The notes: generated from the sequence alone by a model not told the origin. A stretch of DNA of 64,000 bases from Sphingobium algorifonticola (GCF_004005485.1 NZ_RZUL01000001.1:1018128-1082127); one strand, 5' to 3'. Shown: positions 37,046 to 46,334, counted from the first letter of the stretch. Numbers and translations are program-made.

Positions 37046-37942
37046 TCAGCTCTCGGCCTCCAGCCGCGCACGGCTTGCCATCCGCACCAGCGCGCTGTCG
37101 TTCCGCATGCCCCGGTGCCAATGATCGGCCGCGCCCTGTTCCTTTGGCAGGGTGGAGGCTATCGCTTCCCACGCGGTCCAGCGCATCGCGTCACATGGGT
37201 GGCGGCGCGCAAAGTCTTCCGCCATGTCGAGGCCATTGTCTGTTCCGCATTGCACCGCGAGCGCAAGCAGCAATTCCGCGCTGCTCAGCGTCATCGCCTC
37301 GGCAATGCATCCGGTGGCGGTGTCGAACCGATACTGCCGCCTCCAGCCCTGATCGGGCGCAACACCCATGATACTGAGCGACACGGACAGCGCGTCCGGC
37401 GGCAACTGGTCGTGCACGTCGATGTTGGCGCGGTACAGCAGCATGCGGCCTTCATCCAGCCGGGACCGTTCGACAAAGCGCAGCCCGGCATGCTCGCCCG
37501 GCGCGCCTGCCACCTTGGCACCGTCATACTCGTAATAGTCCGAACGGTAACCGGGGCCGAGATAGCCAATTGTGAGGAAATGGAAGGCATGGTCATGCGG
37601 CACATGATAGAAAAAGGGTGCGGTGCCGCTCATCCGCACGACATGATCCTGCATCGCGGGCCAGAAGGCGGCGCGGAGCAGATAGCGGCCGCCGGGCGGG
37701 CGCAGCATCATCACTTGCGCCGAATAGCCGTTGTCGCGGATCTGCCCCGCGCATCGCGTCTTGAGTTCGGCAATCGCCATGTCGGTCAGGAATGTCCGGT
37801 TGTTCGCCAGCGCGCGCAGCATCGGACCAAGGGCCACCAGCGCATCGCTGTCATCCGGGTCGAACGGGGCGGTTTCGATATGCGCGACCAGCGTGTCGAG
37901 ATCGATGACCGCATCGGTTGGCGTATCGATCACGCGCGGCAA
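37046..37942 (-). CDS. Cupin-like protein of unknown function
   Basis: A 298-residue protein with a plausible cupin metal site: His116-x-His118 in HVPHDHAFHF, Glu138 in DYYEYD and His177 in ANIDVHDQL. These fit the 3-His/1-Glu set, and the flanking beta-strands (TIGYLGPGYRS, SVSLSIMG) fit a double-stranded beta-helix. The C-terminal 80 residues are helical. No named family is recognised. It overlaps the HEAT gene by 13 bp, so it belongs with the peptide gene's operon. It could oxidise, or just bind, the peptide or its product (inference). Confidence 0.65.
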   Translation of the reverse strand: MPRVIDTPTDAVIDLDTLVAHIETAPFDPDDSDALVALGPMLRALANNRTFLTDMAIAELKTRCAGQIRDNGYSAQVMMLRPPGGRYLLRAAFWPAMQDHVVRMSGTAPFFYHVPHDHAFHFLTIGYLGPGYRSDYYEYDGAKVAGAPGEHAGLRFVERSRLDEGRMLLYRANIDVHDQLPPDALSVSLSIMGVAPDQGWRRQYRFDTATGCIAEAMTLSSAELLLALAVQCGTDNGLDMAEDFARRHPCDAMRWTAWEAIASTLPKEQGAADHWHRGMRNDSALVRMASRARLEAES

Positions 37943-38805
37943 GGCATGGGCTCCGTTGCCGCTGAGGCCGTTAACGCAGCGATCTGCGCCAGGGTCGCAG
38001 ATGCCAGCCGCCGCAGCTCCGTGTCGGCATCACGTCGGGCCATGTCCTGCAAGCGGGGCAGCGCCGCACCTGTATCCACCGCCAGATATTCCCGCATCGC
38101 GGCCCACCGCTGATGCGGGTGCCTGGCCTGCGTTGCCGTCTCGAACAATGCGGCGGCATCACGTCGCCCGCTGACGCGCAGTAAAGACAGCAGCATCAGG
38201 GTCCGGGCGGCTTCTTCTTCGCGGCTGGCCCTGGCGATGACCATGCCGCTGGCAGGATCATGGCTGGTCGCAAGCGGTGGGTCGTCATCAGCGATCGCCG
38301 CGCGCAGCACCGCGACCGGGCGGGGTCCGGGGCGGATGCGTGCGGATTGGCGGCGCTCATCCAGTTCCAGCATGCTGCCCGGCAGCACACCGATATCCTC
38401 CTGCTGCCGCGCAATGCCGTGCGCGTCGCGCATGAAGAGCGTGGCGTGCAAGGGCGCTCCCGCCAGTACGTGCGTCAGCGTCCGCTGCCCCGAGAAATGC
38501 ACTGGTGCCTCGTCTTGCCCGGTCATGGCAGCGGCGGGCAGCAGGACGATGGCGAGCGACAGCCGCGGCAGGCGGGCCAGCACCAGATGCCGCTGCAATC
38601 CCGCGCGGCTGGCACGGGCCGGGGGCAGGTGCAGCGGATCGGCGCGCATTCGGGCGATCTGGTCGGCAATGACGGTGTCGAGCCATCGGCAATCCTGCAT
38701 CCACGGGCGCAGCATCCTGGCGACAGACGCTGCCGATTTCATGGCCTCCGCCCGGCCCAGCATGTCGCGCAGCCCTTCGGGCAAAATCTGTGCCGACGCC
38801 GTCAT
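37930..38805 (-). CDS. HEAT-repeat-like protein coupled to the small peptide gene
   Basis: A 291-residue protein. The N-terminal 110 residues are helical, the middle (about 110-190) is beta-rich, and the C-terminal part has alternating helices of HEAT type (TLMLLSLLRVSGRRDAAALF, HQRWAAMREYLAVDTG, LQDMARRDADTELRRLASAT). The start at 38805 is set by the TAATG overlap with the peptide's stop; the frame is open to 38979, but that upstream part is just the peptide gene read in another frame. No named family recognised. Confidence 0.6.
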   Translation of the reverse strand: MTASAQILPEGLRDMLGRAEAMKSAASVARMLRPWMQDCRWLDTVIADQIARMRADPLHLPPARASRAGLQRHLVLARLPRLSLAIVLLPAAAMTGQDEAPVHFSGQRTLTHVLAGAPLHATLFMRDAHGIARQQEDIGVLPGSMLELDERRQSARIRPGPRPVAVLRAAIADDDPPLATSHDPASGMVIARASREEEAARTLMLLSLLRVSGRRDAAALFETATQARHPHQRWAAMREYLAVDTGAALPRLQDMARRDADTELRRLASATLAQIAALTASAATEPMPCRA

Positions 38806-38945
38806 TACTGGGTGATGATGGCGATCACGATGTCGATGGTGCTGATGTCGAGTGGCGCAGGGCCGCAAGCGCCGCCGAACAGGCTGATCGGGTCGCTGAT
38901 ATCGGCGATATCCTCGATGGGCAGTGGCAGCACGGTCTGCGGCAT
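38805..38945 (-). CDS. Candidate small peptide (46 aa), possible precursor or signal
   Basis: A 46-residue ORF beginning MPQTVLPLPIEDIADISD and ending IDIVIAIITQ. It is acidic in the first half, has Gly24-Gly25 then Ala-Cys27, and ends in an Ile/Asp-rich segment. AAGGA sits 7 bases before the ATG, and the stop overlaps the ATG of the HEAT-like gene (TAATG), which is good evidence that it is translated. Gly-Gly before a short Cys-containing tail recalls a leader peptide, but the family is unknown and conservation cannot be tested here. Confidence 0.65.
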   Translation of the reverse strand: MPQTVLPLPIEDIADISDPISLFGGACGPAPLDISTIDIVIAIITQ

Positions 38946-39133
38946 GATGCATTCCTTGTCGAAAAAGCCCAGGCGACATGCCTGCGCCGCACAGACGTTA
39001 GGAAGGCGGCCGCCCGGCACCAAATTAACAATCCGTAATCGGCCTGTTCACGGTAAGCGCGGCGTTAACCAGTTGTTGGCGATGCTGTGACTATGCTGCG
39101 TCCGATCCCATTTTTTCAGGACCGCGCAGGTTC

Positions 39134-39736
39134 ATGCCTCTCTTGTCCAGCCACGCCGACAAAACGCCCCTTCCGTCGAAGCATCGCCTGCGGCTGCTCG
39201 TCGTCGATGAGAATCCGACCGCACTGTCTGTTATCGGGCGGCGGTTGTCGCACATGGGGCATGATGTCGTACCCGCAGACAGCGGCTTTGCCGGCATTTC
39301 GATCCTCGCGGCGCAGCGATTCGACCTCATTCTGATCGATATGGGCATGACGGCACTGGGCGGGGTCGAGACCCTGCGGAAAATGCAGGCGTCCGGCATG
39401 ATGCGCGGGGCGGCTGTCCTGATGATCACTGGCCGCAGCGATCCCTCGGCGATCGTCGAGGCGCTGGAGGCCGGGGCGGATGACCAGATCGTCAAGCCGT
39501 TCGACTTCGACGTGCTCGATGCGCGCATCCGGCACAGTGTCGCGCGTGCCCGCCGCTTGGCGGAACTGACACAGCACAATGCCGCGCTGGACGCCCGCAT
39601 CGCCCGCCGTGCGGTGGAGCTGGGCGAAGCGCGCAGTCAACTCGCGGCGCTGGCCGCCGACCGCACGCATGTCGTCGAATCCATGGCCGCTTTGCATGCG
39701 CAGCTTGAAATGTTGAATGCGGCGCGCGCCAGCTAA
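39134..39736 (+). CDS. CheY-like response regulator with helical tail
   Basis: A 200-residue protein: receiver at about residues 18-135 (acidic pair DEN near 25, phosphoacceptor Asp in LILIDMGMTALGG near 67, switch Thr in MITGRSDPS, Lys in QIVKPFDFD). Residues about 140-200 form a coiled coil (ELTQHNAALDARIARRAVEL). No output domain, so it works through partners. It is divergent from the small peptide operon, which may or may not be its target. Confidence 0.85.
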   Translation: MPLLSSHADKTPLPSKHRLRLLVVDENPTALSVIGRRLSHMGHDVVPADSGFAGISILAAQRFDLILIDMGMTALGGVETLRKMQASGMMRGAAVLMITGRSDPSAIVEALEAGADDQIVKPFDFDVLDARIRHSVARARRLAELTQHNAALDARIARRAVELGEARSQLAALAADRTHVVESMAALHAQLEMLNAARAS

Positions 39737-39766
39737 TTGGGTCGTTGTTACATAAGATATCAAATC

Positions 39767-39863
39767 TCGTCATGCTGAACTCGTTTCAGCATCCATTAGC
39801 TATGCATTGGCGCATGCGCGCAAAGTCAGCACCAATGGATCCTGACTTTCGTCAGGATGACGA
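39767..39863. repeat. REP-like intergenic cloverleaf repeat (second copy)
   Basis: Outer stem TCGTC (39767-39771)/GACGA (39859-39863); first hairpin ATGCTGAA-actcg-TTTCAGCAT; middle pairing CCATT/AATGG; last hairpin ATCCTGAC-TTTC-GTCAGGAT. Same cloverleaf design as 31012-31094 with different arm sequences. It lies between convergent genes and may also act as a terminator. Confidence 0.6.
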
Positions 39864-39869
39864 AAGGTG

Positions 39870-40643
39870 CTAACGAGACGCCATCTCCAGCCACAGCGAT
39901 AGCCCCGGTCCCGCCTCCTCCGGCACATGATCGGTTGTGATCCGCTGCGCATCGGCGCGCGCGCGGATGAGGATGGCGGCGGGCACATCGGCGGTGTGGT
40001 AGATGCGATCCGCTTCACCCATCAGCCGGGCTGTGCGCAATGTAAGGTCATCGGGATCGCCGGAGATCAGGGTTATGGCAATCAGGTGGTCGGTTGCTTG
40101 CGCTCCGTCACGGTCCAGCCAGCGGGAAACGGCATCGGCATCCTGCGTCCGCAGCGGATCGAGCGGCCCGCCCTCAGCGAGTGCCGCGTCCAATGCCCGG
40201 CGGCGCTGCGCAGCCAGCGGCCAGCGGGCTTTCATGGCTGGCCGGGCGTCCTCTAGCGCCTGCGCCAGCGTACCCAGTGTCGCGGGCAGCAGGGCCTCAA
40301 TGCGCTGACGTACCGCCTTCGCCAGCCCCGCCGATGCGCCGCCGGTGCCGACGGCAATCAGCACCGGATCGCGATCCACGATCGCGGGCAAGGTAAAGTC
40401 ACACAGCGCCGGACGATCGACCGCATTCACCAGCACCCCGCGCGCCTTCAGTCGCGCGATTGCGGCTTCCGCCTCGCCATCCGCCTCGATCGCGACGATG
40501 GCGAGTGCCGCCGGTGCGTCCTCGCCCACAATCCGCGCGCCTGCCCGATCGAGAAGCCGACGCTTGGCGTCCGCCGCCTCGCTTGTCCCCAACAGGATCA
40601 CCGGGCGATCCTTCAGGCGCACGAACAGCGGCAGGCTGTGCAT
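39870..40643 (-). CDS. Siroheme synthase N-terminal domain (precorrin-2 dehydrogenase-like)
   Basis: A 257-residue protein corresponding to the CysG N-terminal half, which oxidises precorrin-2 and inserts iron. Family segments are VNAVDRPALCDFTLPAIVDR near residue 73 and VLIAVGTGGASAGLAKAVRQ near 93. The glycine-rich NAD loop is altered (ILLGTSEAADAKRRL), so dehydrogenase activity is less certain. The methyltransferase half (CobA) is not present here. It supports siroheme for sulfite reductase, in line with the nearby cys genes. Confidence 0.8.
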   Translation of the reverse strand: MHSLPLFVRLKDRPVILLGTSEAADAKRRLLDRAGARIVGEDAPAALAIVAIEADGEAEAAIARLKARGVLVNAVDRPALCDFTLPAIVDRDPVLIAVGTGGASAGLAKAVRQRIEALLPATLGTLAQALEDARPAMKARWPLAAQRRRALDAALAEGGPLDPLRTQDADAVSRWLDRDGAQATDHLIAITLISGDPDDLTLRTARLMGEADRIYHTADVPAAILIRARADAQRITTDHVPEEAGPGLSLWLEMASR

Positions 40644-40647
40644 GCGG

Positions 40648-41910
40648 TCAGCGCACCCAGTCGGGGATGATGTCGCCTTCGATCAGCGCCTCGATCGGCG
40701 GACGCGGGCGGACGATCGCCCATTGGCTGCCCGACACCAGCACTTCGGGGGTCAGCGCCCTGCTGTTGTAGGTATTGGCCATCGTCGCGCCATAGGCGCC
40801 TGCCGTCATGAAGGCGACCAGATCGTCGGCCTTCACATGGTCCATCGCGCGGTCGGTGGCGAAGGTATCGCCGCTTTCGCAGACCGGGCCGACCACGTTT
40901 GCGGTCGTCGACTTTCCATTCGGCTTTACGGCCCGAATGTCGTGCCACGCGTCGTAGAGACTGGGGCGCAGCAGGTCGTTCATGGCCGCATCGACGATCA
41001 CGAAAGGCTGCGTCGCCCCCTGCTTCACGCGTATCACGCGGGAAAGAAGCGCCCCGGCATTGCCCACGATCACACGCCCCGGCTCGAACATCAGCCGCAC
41101 GTTCCATCCCCTGGTCACGCGGGTCACCATTTCGCCATAGGCGGCCGGGCTTGGCGGCACCGGCAATGCCGGGTCATAGGGCACCCCAAGCCCGCCCCCC
41201 AGATCCGCGGTGCGGATGGCATGGCCTTGGTCCCCCAGCGCCTCGATCAGCCTGCCCATCTTCACGAACGCCGCTTCGAGCGGCGCAAGGTCTGTCAACT
41301 GGCTGCCGATGTGGACGGCGACGCCCCGCACGTCGAGCCCGGGAAGCTGCGCCGCGCGATCATAAGCGGAAAGCGCCCGGTCATAGGGAATGCCGAACTT
41401 GTTTTCCGACTTGCCCGTCGAAATCTTGGCATGGGTGCCCGCATCGACATCGGGATTGATGCGATAGGCAACGCGCGCCACTTTGCCCATCGCTACGGCG
41501 ACGGCGTTCAGCATCTCCGCTTCCGGCTCGCTTTCCAGATTGAACTGGAAAATGTCCCTTTCCAGCGCCAGACGCATTTCCGCCTCGGTCTTGCCGACAC
41601 CGGAAAAGACGACGCGATCGGCCGGAATGCCTGCCGCCAGCGCGCGCAACAGCTCGCCACCCGAAACGACGTCGGCACCCAGGCCCAGCTTCGCGAGCGT
41701 CGCGAGCACGGCGGCGTTGGGATTGGCCTTCACCGCAAAGGCGATCAGCGGATCGGTCAGCGCGCCCAGCGCCTCGCGAAAGACGGTGACGTGGCGGACA
41801 AGCGTCGCCGTCGAATAGACATAGACAGGCGTGCCGACCGCAGCCGCAATCTCCGCCATCGGCACCTGTTCGACATGCATCATGCCGTCGCGATATTCGA
41901 AATGGTCCAT
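40648..41910 (-). CDS. lysA: Diaminopimelate decarboxylase
   Basis: A 420-residue PLP fold-III enzyme. Visible are the Schiff-base Lys in IAFAVKANPNAAVLATLAKL near residue 54, the glycine-rich phosphate site DLGGGLGVPY near 232 and the catalytic Cys in GPVCESGDTFA near 350. It makes lysine from meso-diaminopimelate. It follows argH and the small lipoprotein gene, with 8 bp to the latter. Confidence 0.95.
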   Translation of the reverse strand: MDHFEYRDGMMHVEQVPMAEIAAAVGTPVYVYSTATLVRHVTVFREALGALTDPLIAFAVKANPNAAVLATLAKLGLGADVVSGGELLRALAAGIPADRVVFSGVGKTEAEMRLALERDIFQFNLESEPEAEMLNAVAVAMGKVARVAYRINPDVDAGTHAKISTGKSENKFGIPYDRALSAYDRAAQLPGLDVRGVAVHIGSQLTDLAPLEAAFVKMGRLIEALGDQGHAIRTADLGGGLGVPYDPALPVPPSPAAYGEMVTRVTRGWNVRLMFEPGRVIVGNAGALLSRVIRVKQGATQPFVIVDAAMNDLLRPSLYDAWHDIRAVKPNGKSTTANVVGPVCESGDTFATDRAMDHVKADDLVAFMTAGAYGATMANTYNSRALTPEVLVSGSQWAIVRPRPPIEALIEGDIIPDWVR

Positions 41911-41918
41911 GCCGGGGC

Positions 41919-42167
41919 CTATTGCCCTTGTGGCGGAAGGTCGAACGGGTCGACCGTCCGCTCCCGCGACTGGGTGAGCAGCTCGGCATTGCGTTCCGGG
42001 CGCGACTGGGGCGAAGGGGCCATAAGCTCGGGCGGCGTCTGCGGCGCCGCCGCACCGCGCGCCGTCGGGATCGCGGAGGCGCCTGCAGCCGGTTTAAGCG
42101 CCTGCCGTCCGCCGCAAGCAGACAGCGTCATGACAAGAGCAAGGCCGAAAGCGAGACGGCGGGTCAT
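41919..42167 (-). CDS. Small lipoprotein (LptM/YifL-like)
   Basis: An 82-residue lipoprotein: signal [18 protein letters not shown] with the lipobox Cys at 18, then a Pro/Ala-rich disordered tail. It sits between argH and lysA, the place where short LptM (YifL)-like lipoproteins are found in proteobacteria; LptM helps LptD fold. Only the first 20 residues are informative, so the LptM link rests on position. Confidence 0.65.
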   Translation of the reverse strand: MTRRLAFGLALVMTLSACGGRQALKPAAGASAIPTARGAAAPQTPPELMAPSPQSRPERNAELLTQSRERTVDPFDLPPQGQ

Positions 42168-43537
42168 GCGCCCTGCTCCTGCGCACGGGCATCCGCAATG
42201 CGCGCGCGGATCTGGTCGGGCGCGGTTCCGCCATAGCTGCGGCGGCTGGCGACGGACGCATCGACCGTCAGCACCGCATGGACGCTGTCCGTGATCCGGG
42301 CGTCGATGGCCTGCAAGTCGCCCAACGGCAGAGCCGCAAGCGACACGCCCCGGTCCTCCGCCAGTTTCACGGCGCGGCCGGTGATGTGATGCGCTTCGCG
42401 GAAGGGCACATCCGCTTCTCGCACCAGCCAGTCGGCTAAGTCCGTTGCCGTGGCATAGCCGCTTTCGGCCAGCGCGCGCATCCGGTCGGTGCGGAACGTC
42501 ACGGTCTCGATCATGCCGGTCATCGCGGCGATGGAAAGGGCCAGCAGGTCATGGGCCTCGAACACCGGCGGCTTGTCGTCCTGCATGTCCTTGGAATAGG
42601 CCAGCGGCAGGCCCTTCATGGTGACGACCAGCGCGGTCATGCATCCTGCGATCCGTCCGGCATGGCCGCGCACCAGCTCGGCGGCGTCGGGATTGCGCTT
42701 CTGCGGCATGATCGAACTGCCGGTCGAATACGCATCGGGAAGCGTCACGAACGCGAAGGGCTGGCTCGCCCAGATCACGAACTCTTCGGCCAGGCGGGAC
42801 AGATGCAGGCTGCATTGCGTCGCGGCCATCAGGTAATCGAGTGCGAAATCGCGGTCCGACACGCTGTCGAGGCTGTTGGCGGTGGGCCGGTCGAAGCCGA
42901 GCGCCGCCGCCGTCATCTGCCGGTCGATCGGAAAGCCGGTGCCGGCCAGCGCGGCCGCCCCCAGCGGACATTCGTTCATCCGCGCCCGCGCATCGGCAAA
43001 GCGCGACCGGTCCCGCCCGATCATCGCATGATAGGCCATCAGATGATGACCCAATGTCACTGGCTGTGCCGATTGCAGATGCGTGAAGCCCGGCATCACG
43101 TCTGTGACATGCTGTTCCGCGCGCGTGAGCAATGCGGATTGCAGCGCGACCAGCCCAGCGGCAACATCGTCGATGGCATCGCGCACCCAGAGGCGGAAAT
43201 CGGTCGCCACCTGGTCGTTGCGCGACCGTGCCGTGTGCAGTCGCCCGGCGACCGGACCGATCAGTTCGGCCAGACGCGATTCGGTGACCATGTGAATGTC
43301 CTCAAGGTCGAGGTTCACGGGCACGCCTTCGTTCTCATACTCGGCCGCCACCTGGTCCAACCCGGCGGCGATCGTCGCGGCATCCTGGGCGGAAACGATC
43401 CCCTGCGCGCCCAGCATCGCGACATGCGCCTTCGATCCGGCGATGTCCTGTTTCCACAATCGCTTGTCGAAGGGGATGGAGGCGTTTATCTCGCGCATCA
43501 CGGAAGCCGGGCCGGCGGCAAATCGCCCGCCCCACAT
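42164..43537 (-). CDS. argH: Argininosuccinate lyase
   Basis: A 457-residue fumarase-superfamily enzyme making arginine from argininosuccinate. The signature [19 protein letters not shown] lies near residue 278; [10 protein letters not shown] and [16 protein letters not shown] are also clear. I start at the ATG at 43537 ([20 protein letters not shown]); the frame is open to 43834, but that region is the other strand's TlpA-like gene. It overlaps the lipoprotein gene by 4 bp and stands 16 bp from the divergent TlpA-like gene. Confidence 0.95.
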   Translation of the reverse strand: MWGGRFAAGPASVMREINASIPFDKRLWKQDIAGSKAHVAMLGAQGIVSAQDAATIAAGLDQVAAEYENEGVPVNLDLEDIHMVTESRLAELIGPVAGRLHTARSRNDQVATDFRLWVRDAIDDVAAGLVALQSALLTRAEQHVTDVMPGFTHLQSAQPVTLGHHLMAYHAMIGRDRSRFADARARMNECPLGAAALAGTGFPIDRQMTAAALGFDRPTANSLDSVSDRDFALDYLMAATQCSLHLSRLAEEFVIWASQPFAFVTLPDAYSTGSSIMPQKRNPDAAELVRGHAGRIAGCMTALVVTMKGLPLAYSKDMQDDKPPVFEAHDLLALSIAAMTGMIETVTFRTDRMRALAESGYATATDLADWLVREADVPFREAHHITGRAVKLAEDRGVSLAALPLGDLQAIDARITDSVHAVLTVDASVASRRSYGGTAPDQIRARIADARAQEQGA

Positions 43538-43553
43538 AGTGTTGGAGACTGTC

Positions 43554-44168
43554 TTGCGATCGGTAATGGTCTTGCTCCTGATGACCGGCGTCCTTGGTGC
43601 CTGCGATAGGCAATCCCCGCCGTCCGGGCAAGACAATGCCGCAACCGCGAACATCTCGGCTGCGGTGACGCCCGACGAAGTGCCCAGCAGCGGTTCGGGT
43701 ACCAATGATACGGCGTTCAAATTCACGCTCGACCGCGGCAAGGCGGGGGCGGCCGCGCCAAAGTTCGTGTTCGTCGCGCCCGGCGGGGGCGACGCGACCT
43801 TGCAGGATTTCACGGGCAAGCCGCTGCTCGTCAACCTGTGGGCGACCTGGTGTACGCCCTGCGTCGCGGAAATGCCGACGCTGGACGCGGTCGCGGGCCA
43901 ATATGCGCCCCAGGGGCTTCAGGTCCTGACCATTTCCCAGGATACGCAGGGCGCGGCGCAGGTTGATCCGTTCTTCGCCCGACGCAAGTTCACGCATCTC
44001 AAGGCATGGCTGGACCCGGAAAATCAGTTCGGCTTCCATTATGCGACCGGTCTGTTGCCGACCAGTGTTCTTTATGATGCCAATGGCAGGGAAGTGGCAC
44101 GGGTGATCGGGGCGATGGACTGGCAGGGCGCTGAAGCAAAGGCGCTACTCGACGAAACGGTCGGCTGA
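43554..44168 (+). CDS. TlpA-family thioredoxin-like lipoprotein
   Basis: About 204 residues: lipoprotein signal with Cys about 17 (MTGVLGAC), a variable linker, and a thioredoxin fold with the redox motif [20 protein letters not shown] near residue 100. TlpA-like proteins reduce periplasmic disulfides, for example in cytochrome c maturation. I favour the TTG start at 43554, because GGAG stands 6 bases upstream; GTG at 43539 and ATG at 43566 are possible. Each start leaves only about 16 bp or less to the divergent argH start. Confidence 0.85.
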   Translation: MRSVMVLLLMTGVLGACDRQSPPSGQDNAATANISAAVTPDEVPSSGSGTNDTAFKFTLDRGKAGAAAPKFVFVAPGGGDATLQDFTGKPLLVNLWATWCTPCVAEMPTLDAVAGQYAPQGLQVLTISQDTQGAAQVDPFFARRKFTHLKAWLDPENQFGFHYATGLLPTSVLYDANGREVARVIGAMDWQGAEAKALLDETVG

Positions 44169-44177
44169 CGCCGCGTG

Positions 44178-44354
44178 TCACATCAGCATGTAGCGGCGTT
44201 TGCTCGACGAACCATGACTCGCATCGACTTGCTGTTGCGAAACAGACCGGTCTTCCAAGCAACGGCTGTCGGTGGATGGCTCCACTCTGGCTGACGGCGT
44301 CAGGCCGGACAGCAGCGCGGCGAAGATCGCGACGAGAAGGGCAAGCAGGCTCAT
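44178..44354 (-). CDS. Possible small membrane or secreted peptide
   Basis: A 58-residue ORF with one hydrophobic N-terminal segment (MSLLALLVAIFAALLSGLTP) and a Ser/Gln-rich charged tail. There is no good ribosome site and no known family; it lies between the TlpA-like gene and the diguanylate cyclase. I include it as a possibility only. Confidence 0.3.
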   Translation of the reverse strand: MSLLALLVAIFAALLSGLTPSARVEPSTDSRCLEDRSVSQQQVDASHGSSSKRRYMLM

Positions 44355-44443
44355 CGGATTGTGATCATTACGCGCACAACCTGTCTCCAGCCTGAACATT
44401 TCGCCTGCGTAGCGGGTTTCGCCGATTGCGCGATCTGCCGCGT

Positions 44444-46042
44444 TCAAACGGTGACGAGCGTCAGTGCCGGCCGGTTGCGATATCGGTTCGGTTCGCCCAC
44501 GCCGCCCTCATGATAGAAACGGCAACAGCCCTTGCCCGCTGCCTTCGCGGCGTAGAGTGCAATATCGGCATGATGCAGGAGGCGGTCGGGCGTCAGCCCT
44601 TCCTCTCCGACGATGGCTATCCCGACGCTCGCGCCGCAATATGCCATCTGTCCGCCAAGATCGAAGGGCAGCGCCGCCGCACTGACCAGTGCCTGCGCCA
44701 CCGCGCGCAACCGGTCATGGTCCCCAGGCACCAGCGCTGCAAACTCGTCGCCGCCCATCCGTGCCAGCAATGCCTCGCCCAGGATGATGCGGCACCGCTC
44801 GGCGAATCCGCAAATCAGGGCATCGCCCGCCGCATGCCCCAGCCGATCGTTGATCTGCTTGAACCCGTCGATGTCGATGAAGAACACGCCTGCCATGCCA
44901 TGGCGCGCGGGGTCCGCCAGCGCCTCGGTCAGCGCCTCCTGCATCACGGTGCGGTTCGGCAGGCCGGTCATCGCATCATGGCAGGCCAGTGTGTAAAGAT
45001 GCGTGATGCGCGCTTCCCGCTGGGCGACGGCCTGCGCCATGCGGTTGAAGCTGTCGGCCAGGCCACCGATCTCCGCGCCACGAAAGGCCGGGACGCTGGC
45101 AACTTCGCCCGATCCCAGACGCGCTGCGGCATCGCGCAACATGCGCAGCGGTCCGGTGATGTCGCGTGCCAGAAACCAGCTTGCCAGCAACGCTGCCGCC
45201 AATGCGCCTGCCGATATCAGCCCAAGCGCAAGCTGGATCGGGCGAAACGGCGCATAGGCTCTGGCGATGGGATAGGTCAGACGCAGGATAGCGGCATTTT
45301 TATGCGCCTCACCGGACCCAGTCGTGCCAAAGTGCGGCAACGGATAATCGAGCGTCACCATCCGCGCGGCCGTCATTTCGGCTGAGGTAGGCGCTTGAGC
45401 GTCATGCTGCGGTGCAGGCACGATCGAGGCATCGAGCGCAATGGAGACTGTATCGCGAAAAGCGGCCAGCTGCGTCGGGCCAATGTGCCGGCCTATGACC
45501 AGCGTCGCAATCGGCTGTGGCGCCCGCACCGGAATGGCGACGGCCTGAAAAGGCTGCCCTCGGATCATGAGCACACCGGATCGTGCGCCGTCATCCACTG
45601 CGCGTATGATTCGCGTCCAGTCCGCCGTTGCCGGGGCGACGCCCTGCGCCAGACGCTTGTCCTCCGGCCCGATCAGCAGCGCAGCCGACAGTCCAGACCG
45701 CCGCGTTGCATTGATGAGGGCCGATGCTATCGTGGCGTGATCGCCGGTCGCAACCGCGGCGCGAAATCCGAAATCCTGCGCCAGCACATGGCCAAGCTGC
45801 GCCATCTGCCGCTGCTGCCGCTGCCAGTCAGCACGGAACATCGTCATGCCCGTCCGCATCTGGTCCGCAACATGCGTCTCGATCGCCGTCACGGCTGCCA
45901 GATGCACGGCCGCCAGGAACAGCCCGAGCGTCGCAATGATGATGGCGGCAAAGCTCAGGCTCAGCCGCGTCCGTATCGAGCGCATATGCCCGCTGCACCC
46001 TTTGATCGCCATCTCCCCCGGAAATGACGCTGCGTCCCCCAT
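44444..46042 (-). CDS. Membrane sensor diguanylate cyclase (Cache-like, HAMP, GGDEF)
   Basis: Up to 532 residues: a transmembrane segment near residue 27-50, a periplasmic Cache-like sensor region to about 280, a second transmembrane segment near 275-295 (LALGLISAGALAAALLASWFL), a HAMP domain to about 350, and a GGDEF domain with LLARMGGDEFAALVPG near residue 450. It makes c-di-GMP. The RxxD inhibitory site five residues before GGDEF is absent, so feedback inhibition is unlikely. A shorter start at the Met of MRSIRTRLSLSF (about residue 20) is plausible. Confidence 0.88.
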   Translation of the reverse strand: MGDAASFPGEMAIKGCSGHMRSIRTRLSLSFAAIIIATLGLFLAAVHLAAVTAIETHVADQMRTGMTMFRADWQRQQRQMAQLGHVLAQDFGFRAAVATGDHATIASALINATRRSGLSAALLIGPEDKRLAQGVAPATADWTRIIRAVDDGARSGVLMIRGQPFQAVAIPVRAPQPIATLVIGRHIGPTQLAAFRDTVSIALDASIVPAPQHDAQAPTSAEMTAARMVTLDYPLPHFGTTGSGEAHKNAAILRLTYPIARAYAPFRPIQLALGLISAGALAAALLASWFLARDITGPLRMLRDAAARLGSGEVASVPAFRGAEIGGLADSFNRMAQAVAQREARITHLYTLACHDAMTGLPNRTVMQEALTEALADPARHGMAGVFFIDIDGFKQINDRLGHAAGDALICGFAERCRIILGEALLARMGGDEFAALVPGDHDRLRAVAQALVSAAALPFDLGGQMAYCGASVGIAIVGEEGLTPDRLLHHADIALYAAKAAGKGCCRFYHEGGVGEPNRYRNRPALTLVTV

Positions 46043-46115
46043 GCGCCGAAAATGTCAGGCGATGCCTAACAAGCCGCTCAGCATAGGTCCAAATTGGAGT
46101 GAGTGGACGCGACTT

Positions 46116-46334
46116 TCAGCGGCGCGTTTTTTGATCGGTCCATCGCCAGCCGTGCGCCAGCGGCAGCGCGGTGTCGCAGCAGGCGCACTGTGCCGTCAGG
46201 CGACCGACGAGCCACTGGCTTCGTCCGCATCCCGGACAGGCGTTTTCGGCATCCCCATGATATAGCAACGGCGATAGCGCCAGAACGGAGCATTCGTCAG
46301 ATCGCATTTCGGCAAAGACGCGGGACGGGGACAT
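46116..46334 (-). CDS. Small zinc-ribbon-like protein
   Basis: A 72-residue protein with two Cys pairs (ENACPGCGRSQWLVGRLTAQ then CACCDTALPL), suggesting a zinc ribbon. The start at 46334 (MSPSRVFAEMRSDECSVLAL) looks natural; the frame is open to 46472. Function unknown. Confidence 0.55.
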   Translation of the reverse strand: MSPSRVFAEMRSDECSVLALSPLLYHGDAENACPGCGRSQWLVGRLTAQCACCDTALPLAHGWRWTDQKTRR

